This document shows positions 45,350-53,339 of a stretch of 64,000 nt of DNA, piece by piece. Source of the DNA: Bacteroidota bacterium (lineage in GTDB: Bacteria > Bacteroidota > Bacteroidia > UBA4408); contig JADKCP010000004.1 of NCBI GenBank assembly GCA_016718805.1, forward strand, positions 62,001-126,000, written 5' to 3'. The position numbers and the translations under genes were made by a program. Below the pieces are notes generated by a model. It searched no databases and was not told the DNA's origin. It saw only the letters and a list, made by a program, of their open reading frames with translations. Within the stretch, counting starts at the first letter, position 1, and every line of letters begins with the position of its first letter.

Positions 45350-47047
45350 ATGAAAACTACCCTCTATTTATTGCTGTCAAGTATAGTATTTGCCAGCGCA
45401 TGTAGTTCAACCAATCAATCGGTTAAAAACACTACAGATGATGTTTATTACTCATCACAAGATGCAAAAAAGGAAATTGAAGATAAAAAGGCTGTTTTAG
45501 ATGCTGCAGCAGAAAAGAATCGATTAAAGAAAACAAACCCTGATAATTATACTAGTTCCGAAAATACGCAACAAGGAACTTCGGAAGTAGTAGCTGATGA
45601 TTATTATGACCCAAATAGCAGTTCAACCACCAATTCAACTAGCAATACTGAAACAGATGCAAATGGGAATACTTACGTAACGAATAATTATAATACTAAC
45701 GATTATTCAAGCGATGATTATTACGACTATGCCTATGCTTCGCGTATAAGAAGATTCCACAGACCTTCAAGCTATTGGGGGTATTATGATCCGTTTTATA
45801 CCGATTTGTATTACTATAATTCCCAACCTTCTTGCTGGGGTACTAGTATATATACCAGCTATAATTTTTGGAGTCCAAATACAACAATTATCATTGGAAG
45901 CAATTGGGGGTACAATCCTTGGAGACCCTACGGGTATTATGGTTATTCTACTTGGGGCTATTCTGATCCTTGGTATGGTTACAATTACAATCCTTATGGA
46001 TTTGGTTATGGTTATGGTGGATATTGGAACGGATATAACCAAGGATATGCAAACGGATATTGGAATGGCTATTATAATGGTTTTTCAAATGCTTATAATG
46101 GAACCAATTATTATTACAATAGTTTTGAAAATAAAAACACCTACTATGGTCCGCGAAATTCAACTGCAACCAATGGCACCGGTACTCATGGAAGGGGGCA
46201 TGACCGAAATACATTCGGCGAAAAATATGAAAGAGCGGTGCTAGTTGACCGTGGAAAAGTGAATGATATTAAGCCCGCTGTAGATGAAGTTAGACCAGTA
46301 AAAAATGGTATAAATTCAGAGACCATAAATAGCGGACGCCCAAATACAAAAGGGAATGATGTAAACACTTCCGATATTCCTGGCAAATCAAACACAACCT
46401 CGCCTGCAAACACAGGTAGACCAAATAATTCTGCAACTACAAACCCAGCAAACGACTCACCTGTTAAAGGAGGTAATGCAACAAATTCTACAACCGGTAA
46501 ACCAAAATGGACTACTAAAAATGATGATGTTCCAGTGAAAGGAAACACTTCAGAACCTTTAATCGGGACAGGAAGACCTAACCATTCAAATACCACAACG
46601 AATGACGTAAACGAACCTGTTCGACCCAATCCATCAAATGGAGGGGGAAGACCAAATTCAAATTGGAATTCAACCAATACACCTAGAACATCTACAGTTG
46701 ATGCTCCTGCTAATCCACGAAATGAAAACATAGGAAGACCAAGAACTGAACCGAGCAGAAACCCATCAATACAAAATCAAAATAATGAAACTCCTGTAAA
46801 TGTTCGTCCTAACCCATCACAAAATGAAGGTCGACCAAGAAGAAATACTCTAGAAAGTGCTCCAAGACAAGATCGCAGTAACAAAAACAATTCGTATCAG
46901 CAACCTCGTCAGGAAAGACCTCAATATGAGCAACCACGTCAGGAAAGACCTAACTTTGAACAACCTCGTCAGGAAAGTCCAAGAATGCAGCAAAACACCC
47001 CGTCGCAGCGAGAGAATAATTCAACCGGTGGAGGTCGCAGAAGATAA
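45350..47047 (+). CDS. Low-complexity lipoprotein: Tyr/Gly-rich then Pro/Asn/Arg-rich
   Basis: A 565-residue lipoprotein with lipobox ASAC (Cys18). Residues about 25-130 are charged and Ser/Thr/Asn-rich; about 125-265 are extremely rich in Tyr, Gly, Trp and Asn (GYYGYSTWGYSDPWYGYN); about 280-565 are Pro/Asn/Thr/Arg-rich with recurrent GRPN and VRPN elements, ending in three 10-residue QPRQERP-type repeats. No enzyme motif. It lies 24 bases before a FadL-like barrel gene and is probably co-transcribed. Such a composition suggests an adhesive or cell-surface scaffold role (inference). Confidence 0.7.
   Translation: MKTTLYLLLSSIVFASACSSTNQSVKNTTDDVYYSSQDAKKEIEDKKAVLDAAAEKNRLKKTNPDNYTSSENTQQGTSEVVADDYYDPNSSSTTNSTSNTETDANGNTYVTNNYNTNDYSSDDYYDYAYASRIRRFHRPSSYWGYYDPFYTDLYYYNSQPSCWGTSIYTSYNFWSPNTTIIIGSNWGYNPWRPYGYYGYSTWGYSDPWYGYNYNPYGFGYGYGGYWNGYNQGYANGYWNGYYNGFSNAYNGTNYYYNSFENKNTYYGPRNSTATNGTGTHGRGHDRNTFGEKYERAVLVDRGKVNDIKPAVDEVRPVKNGINSETINSGRPNTKGNDVNTSDIPGKSNTTSPANTGRPNNSATTNPANDSPVKGGNATNSTTGKPKWTTKNDDVPVKGNTSEPLIGTGRPNHSNTTTNDVNEPVRPNPSNGGGRPNSNWNSTNTPRTSTVDAPANPRNENIGRPRTEPSRNPSIQNQNNETPVNVRPNPSQNEGRPRRNTLESAPRQDRSNKNNSYQQPRQERPQYEQPRQERPNFEQPRQESPRMQQNTPSQRENNSTGGGRRR
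46901..46990 (+). repeat. Three tandem 30-bp in-frame repeats
   Basis: Units at 46901-46930, 46931-46960 and 46961-46990 share CAACC-CGTCAGGAAAG and encode QPRQERP/S plus three variable residues. They are in frame near the 3' end of the low-complexity lipoprotein gene. Confidence 0.85.
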
Positions 47048-47071
47048 TTGTATACAACTTAATTCTTAGAA

Positions 47072-48583
47072 ATGAAAAAACTTGTTTTATCAATAAGTAT
47101 AGCTACCGCTTTGTGCATAAACACACAAGCACAAAATCAGGTAGATGCCCTTAGGTATTCGCAAATTACTTATGGCGGAACCGCAAGATATGTGGGAGTA
47201 GGTGGTGCATTTGGTGCATTTGGTGCAGATGCAAGCACTTTAAGCTCAAATCCTGCAGGAATTGGAATGTATCGAAAATCTGATTTAACCTTTACTCCTA
47301 CCTTCTATAACGGTAACACTACCAGTACATACAATGGTGCTACTAATAGAGATGCTAAATTGAATTTTAATTTTGGAAATGCTGCCTTTATTATCAACAT
47401 ACCAAAAGCAAAAAATGATGGCAACAAGGAATGGAAGAGTTTTAGTTTTGGAATTTCTTATAATAGACAGAATAATTTCCACAACCGTATTTTCATTGAA
47501 AGCAATACGAAAGGTTCTTCACTATTGAAACAATACGTAGCAGAGGCGAATGGTTACAATCCTCTAAGCTTAAATTTATTTGGGAATGATTTAGCATATC
47601 AAACCTATTTAATTGACACTATACCGGGAGAAACGAACAGCTATTTTGCAAATACAAATTTCAACTCCTCTACCCATAAAAAATCAATAGAGCAATCGGG
47701 CGCTATGGGAGAAACGGCACTTTCATTTGGTGCTAACTACAACAATAAACTATACCTTGGAGCTAGTATCGGGTTTGACAAAATAAAATACGAAGAAAGC
47801 TCACGCTATGAAGAAAGCGATAACGATACCGGAAAAACAGGAAATTATATTGCCTTATACAATATGGATTTAAAAAAGTTTGTTTTAGATGAGAAATACA
47901 GCACAAGTGGAAGAGGTGTAAACTTAAAAGCGGGTGCTATTTACTCTGTTTTTGATTGGTTAAAAATTGGCGCTGCAGTGCATAGTCCAACTTACTTTTA
48001 TTCAATGACAGACGTTTACAGCGATAGCATTACAGCGACCTATTCCTATTTTGAAACTCCAGATTCAACCGGTTATTATCCAAATGGACGCACACTTACC
48101 TATTCGTCGCCGGAAGGACTGTTTGAATATAGTTTATCAACTCCTTTTAGAGCCATTGCAAGTATTGGATTTTTAATAAATAAGCGCGGACTTATTAGTG
48201 CCGATTACGAATATGTAAATTATTCACAAGCACGATTAAATTCTGATAATGATGAGTTTAGAGATGCTAATAAAAGTATTCAAACGGAATATACTTCAGC
48301 TTCAAACATTCGAGTTGGAACAGAATGGCGCTTCGAGCCTTTTAGTATTCGAGCTGGATATTCATTTTATGGAAGTCCTTATAAAAACAAAATAAACAAC
48401 GGCAGCAGAAGCACCTATTCAGTAGGCTTTGGATACAAGCTTGAAGTATTTTACTTGGATGTAGCCTATCAACTTACACAAAGTAAAGAAAAGTATTACA
48501 TGTACGATGCAGGCTTTGTAAATGAAAGCAGCAATAAAATTCAATCCGGTGCTTTACTTACGACTATCGGTTTTAAATTTTAG
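47072..48583 (+). CDS. FadL/OmpP1-like outer membrane transport protein
   Basis: A 503-residue outer membrane protein. Signal peptide 1-20 (ends NTQA), then DALRYSQITYGGTARYVGVGGAFGAFG and SSNPAGIGMYRKSDL, the N-terminal signature of the FadL-related (OMPP1/hemin-receptor-like) barrels of Bacteroidota, and a C-terminal beta-rich stretch ending LLTTIGFKF. Such barrels take up hydrophobic compounds; the substrate is unknown. It ends 3 bases from the convergent nuoF stop. Confidence 0.82.
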   Translation: MKKLVLSISIATALCINTQAQNQVDALRYSQITYGGTARYVGVGGAFGAFGADASTLSSNPAGIGMYRKSDLTFTPTFYNGNTTSTYNGATNRDAKLNFNFGNAAFIINIPKAKNDGNKEWKSFSFGISYNRQNNFHNRIFIESNTKGSSLLKQYVAEANGYNPLSLNLFGNDLAYQTYLIDTIPGETNSYFANTNFNSSTHKKSIEQSGAMGETALSFGANYNNKLYLGASIGFDKIKYEESSRYEESDNDTGKTGNYIALYNMDLKKFVLDEKYSTSGRGVNLKAGAIYSVFDWLKIGAAVHSPTYFYSMTDVYSDSITATYSYFETPDSTGYYPNGRTLTYSSPEGLFEYSLSTPFRAIASIGFLINKRGLISADYEYVNYSQARLNSDNDEFRDANKSIQTEYTSASNIRVGTEWRFEPFSIRAGYSFYGSPYKNKINNGSRSTYSVGFGYKLEVFYLDVAYQLTQSKEKYYMYDAGFVNESSNKIQSGALLTTIGFKF

Positions 48584-48586
48584 CAA

Positions 48587-49933
48587 TTAAGCCACTAAAC
48601 TTCTACCTGCAGGATATTTCCCGTTGATTAGCCGTTTTACTTTATCAGGATTTGCAATATACCATTCAAATTCGGCTCTGAAATGACGGATAGCACTTGC
48701 GATTGGCCAAGCAGCTGCGTCGCCAAGAGGACAAATTGTATTTCCTTCAATTTTTTTAGCCACATCGACTAATAAATCAATATCGCTCATTTTACCATGA
48801 CCATGTATAATTCGGTGTAGTACTTTTTCGAGCCAACCTGTTCCTTCGCGACATGGACTGCATTGTCCACAGCTTTCGTGGTGGTAGAAGCGTGCAAACG
48901 TATATAATCCATGCGGTATTGAAGCATCTTCATCGTAAACAATAAAACCTCCTGAACCAAGCATTGAACCGCTTACAAATCCTCCATCACTTAATGATTC
49001 GTAACTCATTAATCGAGGTTCACCATTAGCTGTTTTTAATATCAACTCGGTTGGCAAAATAGGAACTGAAGAACCTCCCGGAACGCAAGCCTTCATTTTT
49101 TTTCCATTGGGAATTCCACCGCAATACTCATCACTGAAAATGAACTCCTCAACCGGCAACCCTAATTCAATTTCATACACTCCTCGCTTATTAATATTTC
49201 CGCTGGCAGAAATTAATTTTGTACCTGTACTTCGTCCTATACCAATTTTGGCATACTCGTCGCCACCCATTTTAAGAATTGGCACTACAGAAGCAATTGT
49301 TTCGACATTATTAACTACGGTTGGGCTTGCATATAAACCTGCAATAGCTGGAAATGGAGGTTTCATTCGAGGATTACCTCGCTTACCTTCAAGCGATTCG
49401 AGCAAGGCAGTTTCTTCTCCACAAATGTATGCACCAGCGCCAATGTGGACATATAAGTCAAGAGAATAATCAGACCCTAATATATTTTTTCCTAACCACC
49501 CTGCTGCATAAGCCTCTTCAATAGCACGCTCTAGCACGCGCATTACATAGTAATATTCACCTCGAATGTAAATGAAAGAAGTATTAGCACCCAAAGCATA
49601 ACTTGAAGCAATCATCCCTTCAATAAAAAGGTGAGGATGTTTTTCCATGAGGTAGCGATCCTTAAAAGTCCCAGGTTCACTTTCGTCTGCATTACAAACC
49701 AAGTATCTGGGTTTGCTCGACTTTCGATCTAGAAAGCTCCATTTCATGCCTGCAGGAAATCCCGCACCACCTCTACCTCGTAAACCCGACTTTTTAACTT
49801 CTTCCATTACCTCATCAGGGGTCATGGTTTTGATAGCCTTTTCAACGGTTGAATAACCACCCAATGAACGGTACACTTCAAGTGTTTCAATACCTTTAAC
49901 ACCATCGTGTTCTAACAATAATTTTCTTCCCAT
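48587..49933 (-). CDS. nuoF: NADH-quinone oxidoreductase subunit F
   Basis: FMN- and NADH-binding subunit of complex I; 448 residues. Features: GLRGRGGAGFPAGMKW, the FMN region CNADESEPGTFKDR, GAGAYICGEETALLESLEG, and the N3 cluster cysteines in ESCGQCSPCREGT plus NTICPLGD. It is the last nuo gene of this cluster; nuoG does not follow and a convergent barrel gene ends 3 bases away. Confidence 0.96.
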   Translation of the reverse strand: MGRKLLLEHDGVKGIETLEVYRSLGGYSTVEKAIKTMTPDEVMEEVKKSGLRGRGGAGFPAGMKWSFLDRKSSKPRYLVCNADESEPGTFKDRYLMEKHPHLFIEGMIASSYALGANTSFIYIRGEYYYVMRVLERAIEEAYAAGWLGKNILGSDYSLDLYVHIGAGAYICGEETALLESLEGKRGNPRMKPPFPAIAGLYASPTVVNNVETIASVVPILKMGGDEYAKIGIGRSTGTKLISASGNINKRGVYEIELGLPVEEFIFSDEYCGGIPNGKKMKACVPGGSSVPILPTELILKTANGEPRLMSYESLSDGGFVSGSMLGSGGFIVYDEDASIPHGLYTFARFYHHESCGQCSPCREGTGWLEKVLHRIIHGHGKMSDIDLLVDVAKKIEGNTICPLGDAAAWPIASAIRHFRAEFEWYIANPDKVKRLINGKYPAGRSLVA

Positions 49934-49970
49934 TCTTCTATGTATTCGAAAATAATTTTCTTTAGTGTTA

Positions 49971-50504
49971 TTAAATTTCTATCCCAAAGCCCTTTGTATA
50001 GGCACTTCGTTGATTTAGTGTTCGCAATTTTTCAACTAAATTATCCGCCTTCTCGGAAGTTAAGTTTTCGAAAAAATCGGCACCGCATTGCAGCATTGGT
50101 GCTGTACCACATGAACCCAGGCATTCTACAGTTTTTAATGTGAACATCCCATCCGGAGTGGTTTCTCCAACTTTAATTTTAAGTTTCTTTTCTAAGTGTT
50201 CTACTAACTCATCGGCACCGCGCAACCAACAAGGGGCAGTTCTACAAACTTCAAGCAAACACTTACCGACCGGCTTCAAGTTAAACATGCTGTAAAAAGA
50301 GGCAACCTCATACACTTCAATTGGTAGTATTCCTAATATACCTGCAACATAATCCATAGTAGCAGGGCTTAGCCATCCGTCAAATTCAGCTTGAGCTAAA
50401 TGCAACAAAGGAATGAGTGCTGATTTTTTTCGATCGGACGGATAGCGTGCTATAATTTTATCCGCTACTGCTTGAGTTTGTTCAGAGAATTTTATGCTGT
50501 TCAT
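49971..50504 (-). CDS. nuoE: NADH-quinone oxidoreductase subunit E
   Basis: Peripheral subunit with a thioredoxin-like 2Fe-2S domain; 177 residues. The helical N-terminal part (YPSDRKKSALIPLLHLAQAE) precedes the cluster cysteines CRTAPC and CLGSC. It follows nuoD by 16 bases and precedes nuoF by 37. Confidence 0.95.
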   Translation of the reverse strand: MNSIKFSEQTQAVADKIIARYPSDRKKSALIPLLHLAQAEFDGWLSPATMDYVAGILGILPIEVYEVASFYSMFNLKPVGKCLLEVCRTAPCWLRGADELVEHLEKKLKIKVGETTPDGMFTLKTVECLGSCGTAPMLQCGADFFENLTSEKADNLVEKLRTLNQRSAYTKGFGIEI

Positions 50505-50520
50505 GTTTCAAAGTTCTTAA

Positions 50521-51738
50521 TTAAGCATCGAGTTCGCCTGCAATAACATTCATACTACTCATAGTTAGAATGGCATCGCTAAGCATAGCTCCTTTAATCA
50601 TTTCGGGATAAGCCTGATAGTATATAAAACAAGGTCTTCTGAAGTGCAAACGATAAGGTGTTCGTCCTCCATCACTGATTAAATAAAAACCTAATTCCCC
50701 ATTACCACCTTCAACACAATGATAAACTTCACCAGCCGGAATGGCAGTTTCGCCCATCACAATTTTGAAGTGATAAATGAGTGCTTCCATATTATTATAA
50801 ACTTCCTCTTTGGGTGGCAAATAAAAATCGGGAACATCTCCAAAATAGGCGTTCCCAGAAGGCATTTTTTGTAATGCTTGTTTGATAATGCTGATACTTT
50901 GCCACATTTCTTCTTCACGAACCATAAACCTATCGTAGGTATCTCCTTGCGTTCCAACCGGAATAGAGAAATCAAAATCTTGATACGATGAATAAGGAGT
51001 CGCTACACGCACATCATAATCAACACCGGCTGCACGTAAATTTGGCCCTGTAAAGCTATAGGACAATGCCTTTTCTGCTGAAATTGGTCCGCAATTTATG
51101 GTACGGTCCATAAATATACGATTGCGCATAATGAGCTTTTCCCATTCACGCAATCCTACTGGAAATTCAGTTAAAAATTTATCTAATTTTGCCCAAGCAG
51201 CAGCTGGAAAATCGCGCTCAAATCCACCTATTCGACCAATATTGGTAGTTAAACGGGCGCCACATATTTCTTCAAAAATTTCATAAATTTTTTCACGAAA
51301 TTGAAACACGTGTAAAAAACCTGTCATTGCTCCTGTATCAACACCTATAACTGAATTACAAACAAGATGGTCGGCGATACGCGAAAGTTCCATAATAATG
51401 ACACGCATGTACTCAACTCGCTTAGGAATTTCGGCTTTAATGAGTTTTTCAACCGTCATGTGCCAACCCATATTGTTAATCGGGGAAGAACAGTAATTTA
51501 AACGATCGGTGATAGGTGTAATTTGATTGTAAGGCCTTCGTTCGGCAAGCTTTTCAAAAGCTCTGTGTATGTAACCGATTGTTGGAGTAGCATCAACTAT
51601 AATTTCTCCATCCATTTTCAGTACATTCTGAAAAATTCCATGGGTTGCCGGGTGTGTTGGCCCAAGATTAAGGATTGAGTATTCCTTTTCAGGATTTACC
51701 AATACATCGCTGGGTGAATTTTTTTGTATATCTGCCAT
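50521..51738 (-). CDS. nuoD: NADH-quinone oxidoreductase subunit D
   Basis: The 49-kDa subunit lining the quinone-binding cavity; 405 residues. Family marks: LGPTHPATHGIF at the N-terminus, IGYIHRAFEKLAE, GALTGFLH-type segment (here GAMTGFLHVFQFRE), INCGPISAEKA and the C-terminal TMSSMNVIAGELDA. It is a separate gene from nuoC, 15 bases downstream of it. Confidence 0.96.
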   Translation of the reverse strand: MADIQKNSPSDVLVNPEKEYSILNLGPTHPATHGIFQNVLKMDGEIIVDATPTIGYIHRAFEKLAERRPYNQITPITDRLNYCSSPINNMGWHMTVEKLIKAEIPKRVEYMRVIIMELSRIADHLVCNSVIGVDTGAMTGFLHVFQFREKIYEIFEEICGARLTTNIGRIGGFERDFPAAAWAKLDKFLTEFPVGLREWEKLIMRNRIFMDRTINCGPISAEKALSYSFTGPNLRAAGVDYDVRVATPYSSYQDFDFSIPVGTQGDTYDRFMVREEEMWQSISIIKQALQKMPSGNAYFGDVPDFYLPPKEEVYNNMEALIYHFKIVMGETAIPAGEVYHCVEGGNGELGFYLISDGGRTPYRLHFRRPCFIYYQAYPEMIKGAMLSDAILTMSSMNVIAGELDA

Positions 51739-51753
51739 CGTATCTAACTATTA

Positions 51754-52260
51754 TTATCGTCCAAACTGTGCATCATTTTTATCGAGTCGTACCTGGTCTT
51801 CCAAAGGAAATTCCTTTCTAAGCGGATGGATTAGCATATCATCCACATTTAAAATGCGTTTTAGGTTGGGATGTCCTTTAAAATGTATCCCATAAAAGTC
51901 AAATGTTTCGCGCTCCATCCAATTTGCACCTGGAAAAATTGTAGTAAGGGTTTCCAATTCTGGATGCTCTCCATTCATATTTACTTTCAATCGAAGGCGG
52001 TAATTATTTACAAGGTTATGCAAGTGATACACCACTTGAAACTTCTCAGAAGCATCCGGAAAATGCACTGCACATATATCGGTTAGAAACCGAAATTGAA
52101 GGGATTCATCGTTATATAAAAACTGTACAACATCTTTTATCTTTTCCTTCTTAACCGTAATCGTTAGAAAATCAAAAGGAGTTTCAGTACTTAAAATATC
52201 ATCTCCAAAATGTGCTTTAAGTGATTCGGCAATTTGAAGCTGGTTTTCTTTTGTCATCAT
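51754..52260 (-). CDS. nuoC: NADH-quinone oxidoreductase subunit C
   Basis: The 30-kDa subunit, 168 residues, with the signature ERETFDFYGIHFKGHPNLKR followed by a DDMLIHPLRKEFPLED tail. It has ATG-ATG in series at its start; either may be used. It lies 35 bases after nuoB. Confidence 0.95.
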   Translation of the reverse strand: MMTKENQLQIAESLKAHFGDDILSTETPFDFLTITVKKEKIKDVVQFLYNDESLQFRFLTDICAVHFPDASEKFQVVYHLHNLVNNYRLRLKVNMNGEHPELETLTTIFPGANWMERETFDFYGIHFKGHPNLKRILNVDDMLIHPLRKEFPLEDQVRLDKNDAQFGR

Positions 52261-52295
52261 TCTCTATAATACTATTCAGTTGAAAAATGCCGAAA

Positions 52296-52841
52296 TTAAA
52301 TAATGCCGTATTCGGCTAACATGGCTTTGTATTCAGGAGTTTCTCGTCTTCGTCGGGATTCATTTTGCACGAGTTCTTGAATCTTCATAACACCATCGAG
52401 TACTTGCTCAGGACGTGGTGGGCAACCGGGAATATATACATCCACTGGAATAATTCTATCTATTCCTTGTAAAACACTATAAGTATCAAATATTCCACCG
52501 GTACATGCACAGGCACCCATGCTCAATACCCATTTAGGTTCGGCCATTTGTTCATAAACTTGTCGTAATACCGGTCCCATTTTTTTTGAAATGGTTCCCA
52601 TTACCATTAACAAATCGGCTTGTCGCGGTGAAAAACTAAGACGTTCTGAGCCAAATCGAGCCAAATCGTAAGTACTTGCCATGGTAGCCATAAACTCAAT
52701 ACCACAACAAGAAGTAGCAAAAGGAAGAGGCCATAAAGAATTCTTTCTAGCAAGACCAACTACATCATCTAGTTTGGTTGCAAAAAAACCGGCACCTTCT
52801 ATTCCTTCGGGTTTATAATCAGCTCTAATATCTACAGCCAT
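52296..52841 (-). CDS. nuoB: NADH-quinone oxidoreductase subunit B
   Basis: The PSST subunit holding cluster N2, which passes electrons to quinone; 181 residues. Ligands are seen in ATSCCGIEFM, GACACTGGIFD and IPGCPPRPEQ. It follows nuoA by 57 bases. Confidence 0.96.
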   Translation of the reverse strand: MAVDIRADYKPEGIEGAGFFATKLDDVVGLARKNSLWPLPFATSCCGIEFMATMASTYDLARFGSERLSFSPRQADLLMVMGTISKKMGPVLRQVYEQMAEPKWVLSMGACACTGGIFDTYSVLQGIDRIIPVDVYIPGCPPRPEQVLDGVMKIQELVQNESRRRRETPEYKAMLAEYGII

Positions 52842-52898
52842 AATTATGGTTTTCTAAAATAAATTGAATGAATTTGTTTATTCACAGATTTAATAAAA

Positions 52899-53270
52899 TT
52901 ATTCCCATTTAAGTGCACCCTTTTTAATGATGTAATAAAATCCTACCAATAAAAAGAATATAAACAGTAACATTTCAACAAATCCAAGCATTCCAAGTTC
53001 TTTAAAATTCACAGCCCATGGGTACATGAATATTACCTCCACATCAAAAAGAACAAATAAAATCGCTACTAAGAAATACTTAATACTAAAAGGCATTCGT
53101 GCATTACCTTGAGATTCGATACCGCATTCGAAAGACTCCAATTTAATTTTTGATTTTCTTTTAGGACCCATCCAATGGGTGAGTGCCATCACCAGCAACA
53201 CAAAACCGAGGGCAACTATGGCCATCAGTGCAATTGGAAAATAATCGAGCAATACGCTTTGGTTTGTCAT
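52899..53270 (-). CDS. nuoA: NADH-quinone oxidoreductase subunit A
   Basis: Small membrane subunit of complex I; 123 residues with three helices (about 10-30, 63-83, 90-112) and the loop signature FECGIESQGNARMPFSIKYF. First gene of the nuo unit, downstream of a full consensus promoter. Confidence 0.95.
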   Translation of the reverse strand: MTNQSVLLDYFPIALMAIVALGFVLLVMALTHWMGPKRKSKIKLESFECGIESQGNARMPFSIKYFLVAILFVLFDVEVIFMYPWAVNFKELGMLGFVEMLLFIFFLLVGFYYIIKKGALKWE

Positions 53271-53295
53271 GATTGTTACTTCATTTTTGTGTGAA

Positions 53296-53325
53296 CAAAT
53301 TTAGAGATTATCTAAGATTAAGCAA
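53296..53325 (-). promoter_or_regulatory. Consensus Bacteroidota promoter of the nuo operon
   Basis: Minus-strand TTG (53323-53325), a 19-base spacer and TAAATTTG (53296-53303), matching TTG-N19-TAnnTTTG exactly. It lies 26 bases before the nuoA ATG. Confidence 0.85.
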
Positions 53326-53339
53326 TAGTAAAATCGTGT

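Noticed and set aside
46186..46731. Long open frame on the minus strand (181 codons) inside the lipoprotein gene
   Set aside because: It is a shadow of the low-complexity, Asn/Pro-rich coding strand and has no recognisable domain or neighbour spacing.
46901..46990. Regular 30-bp repeats resembling a short CRISPR array
   Set aside because: They are in frame, contiguous without spacers and encode QPRQERP repeats of a lipoprotein.
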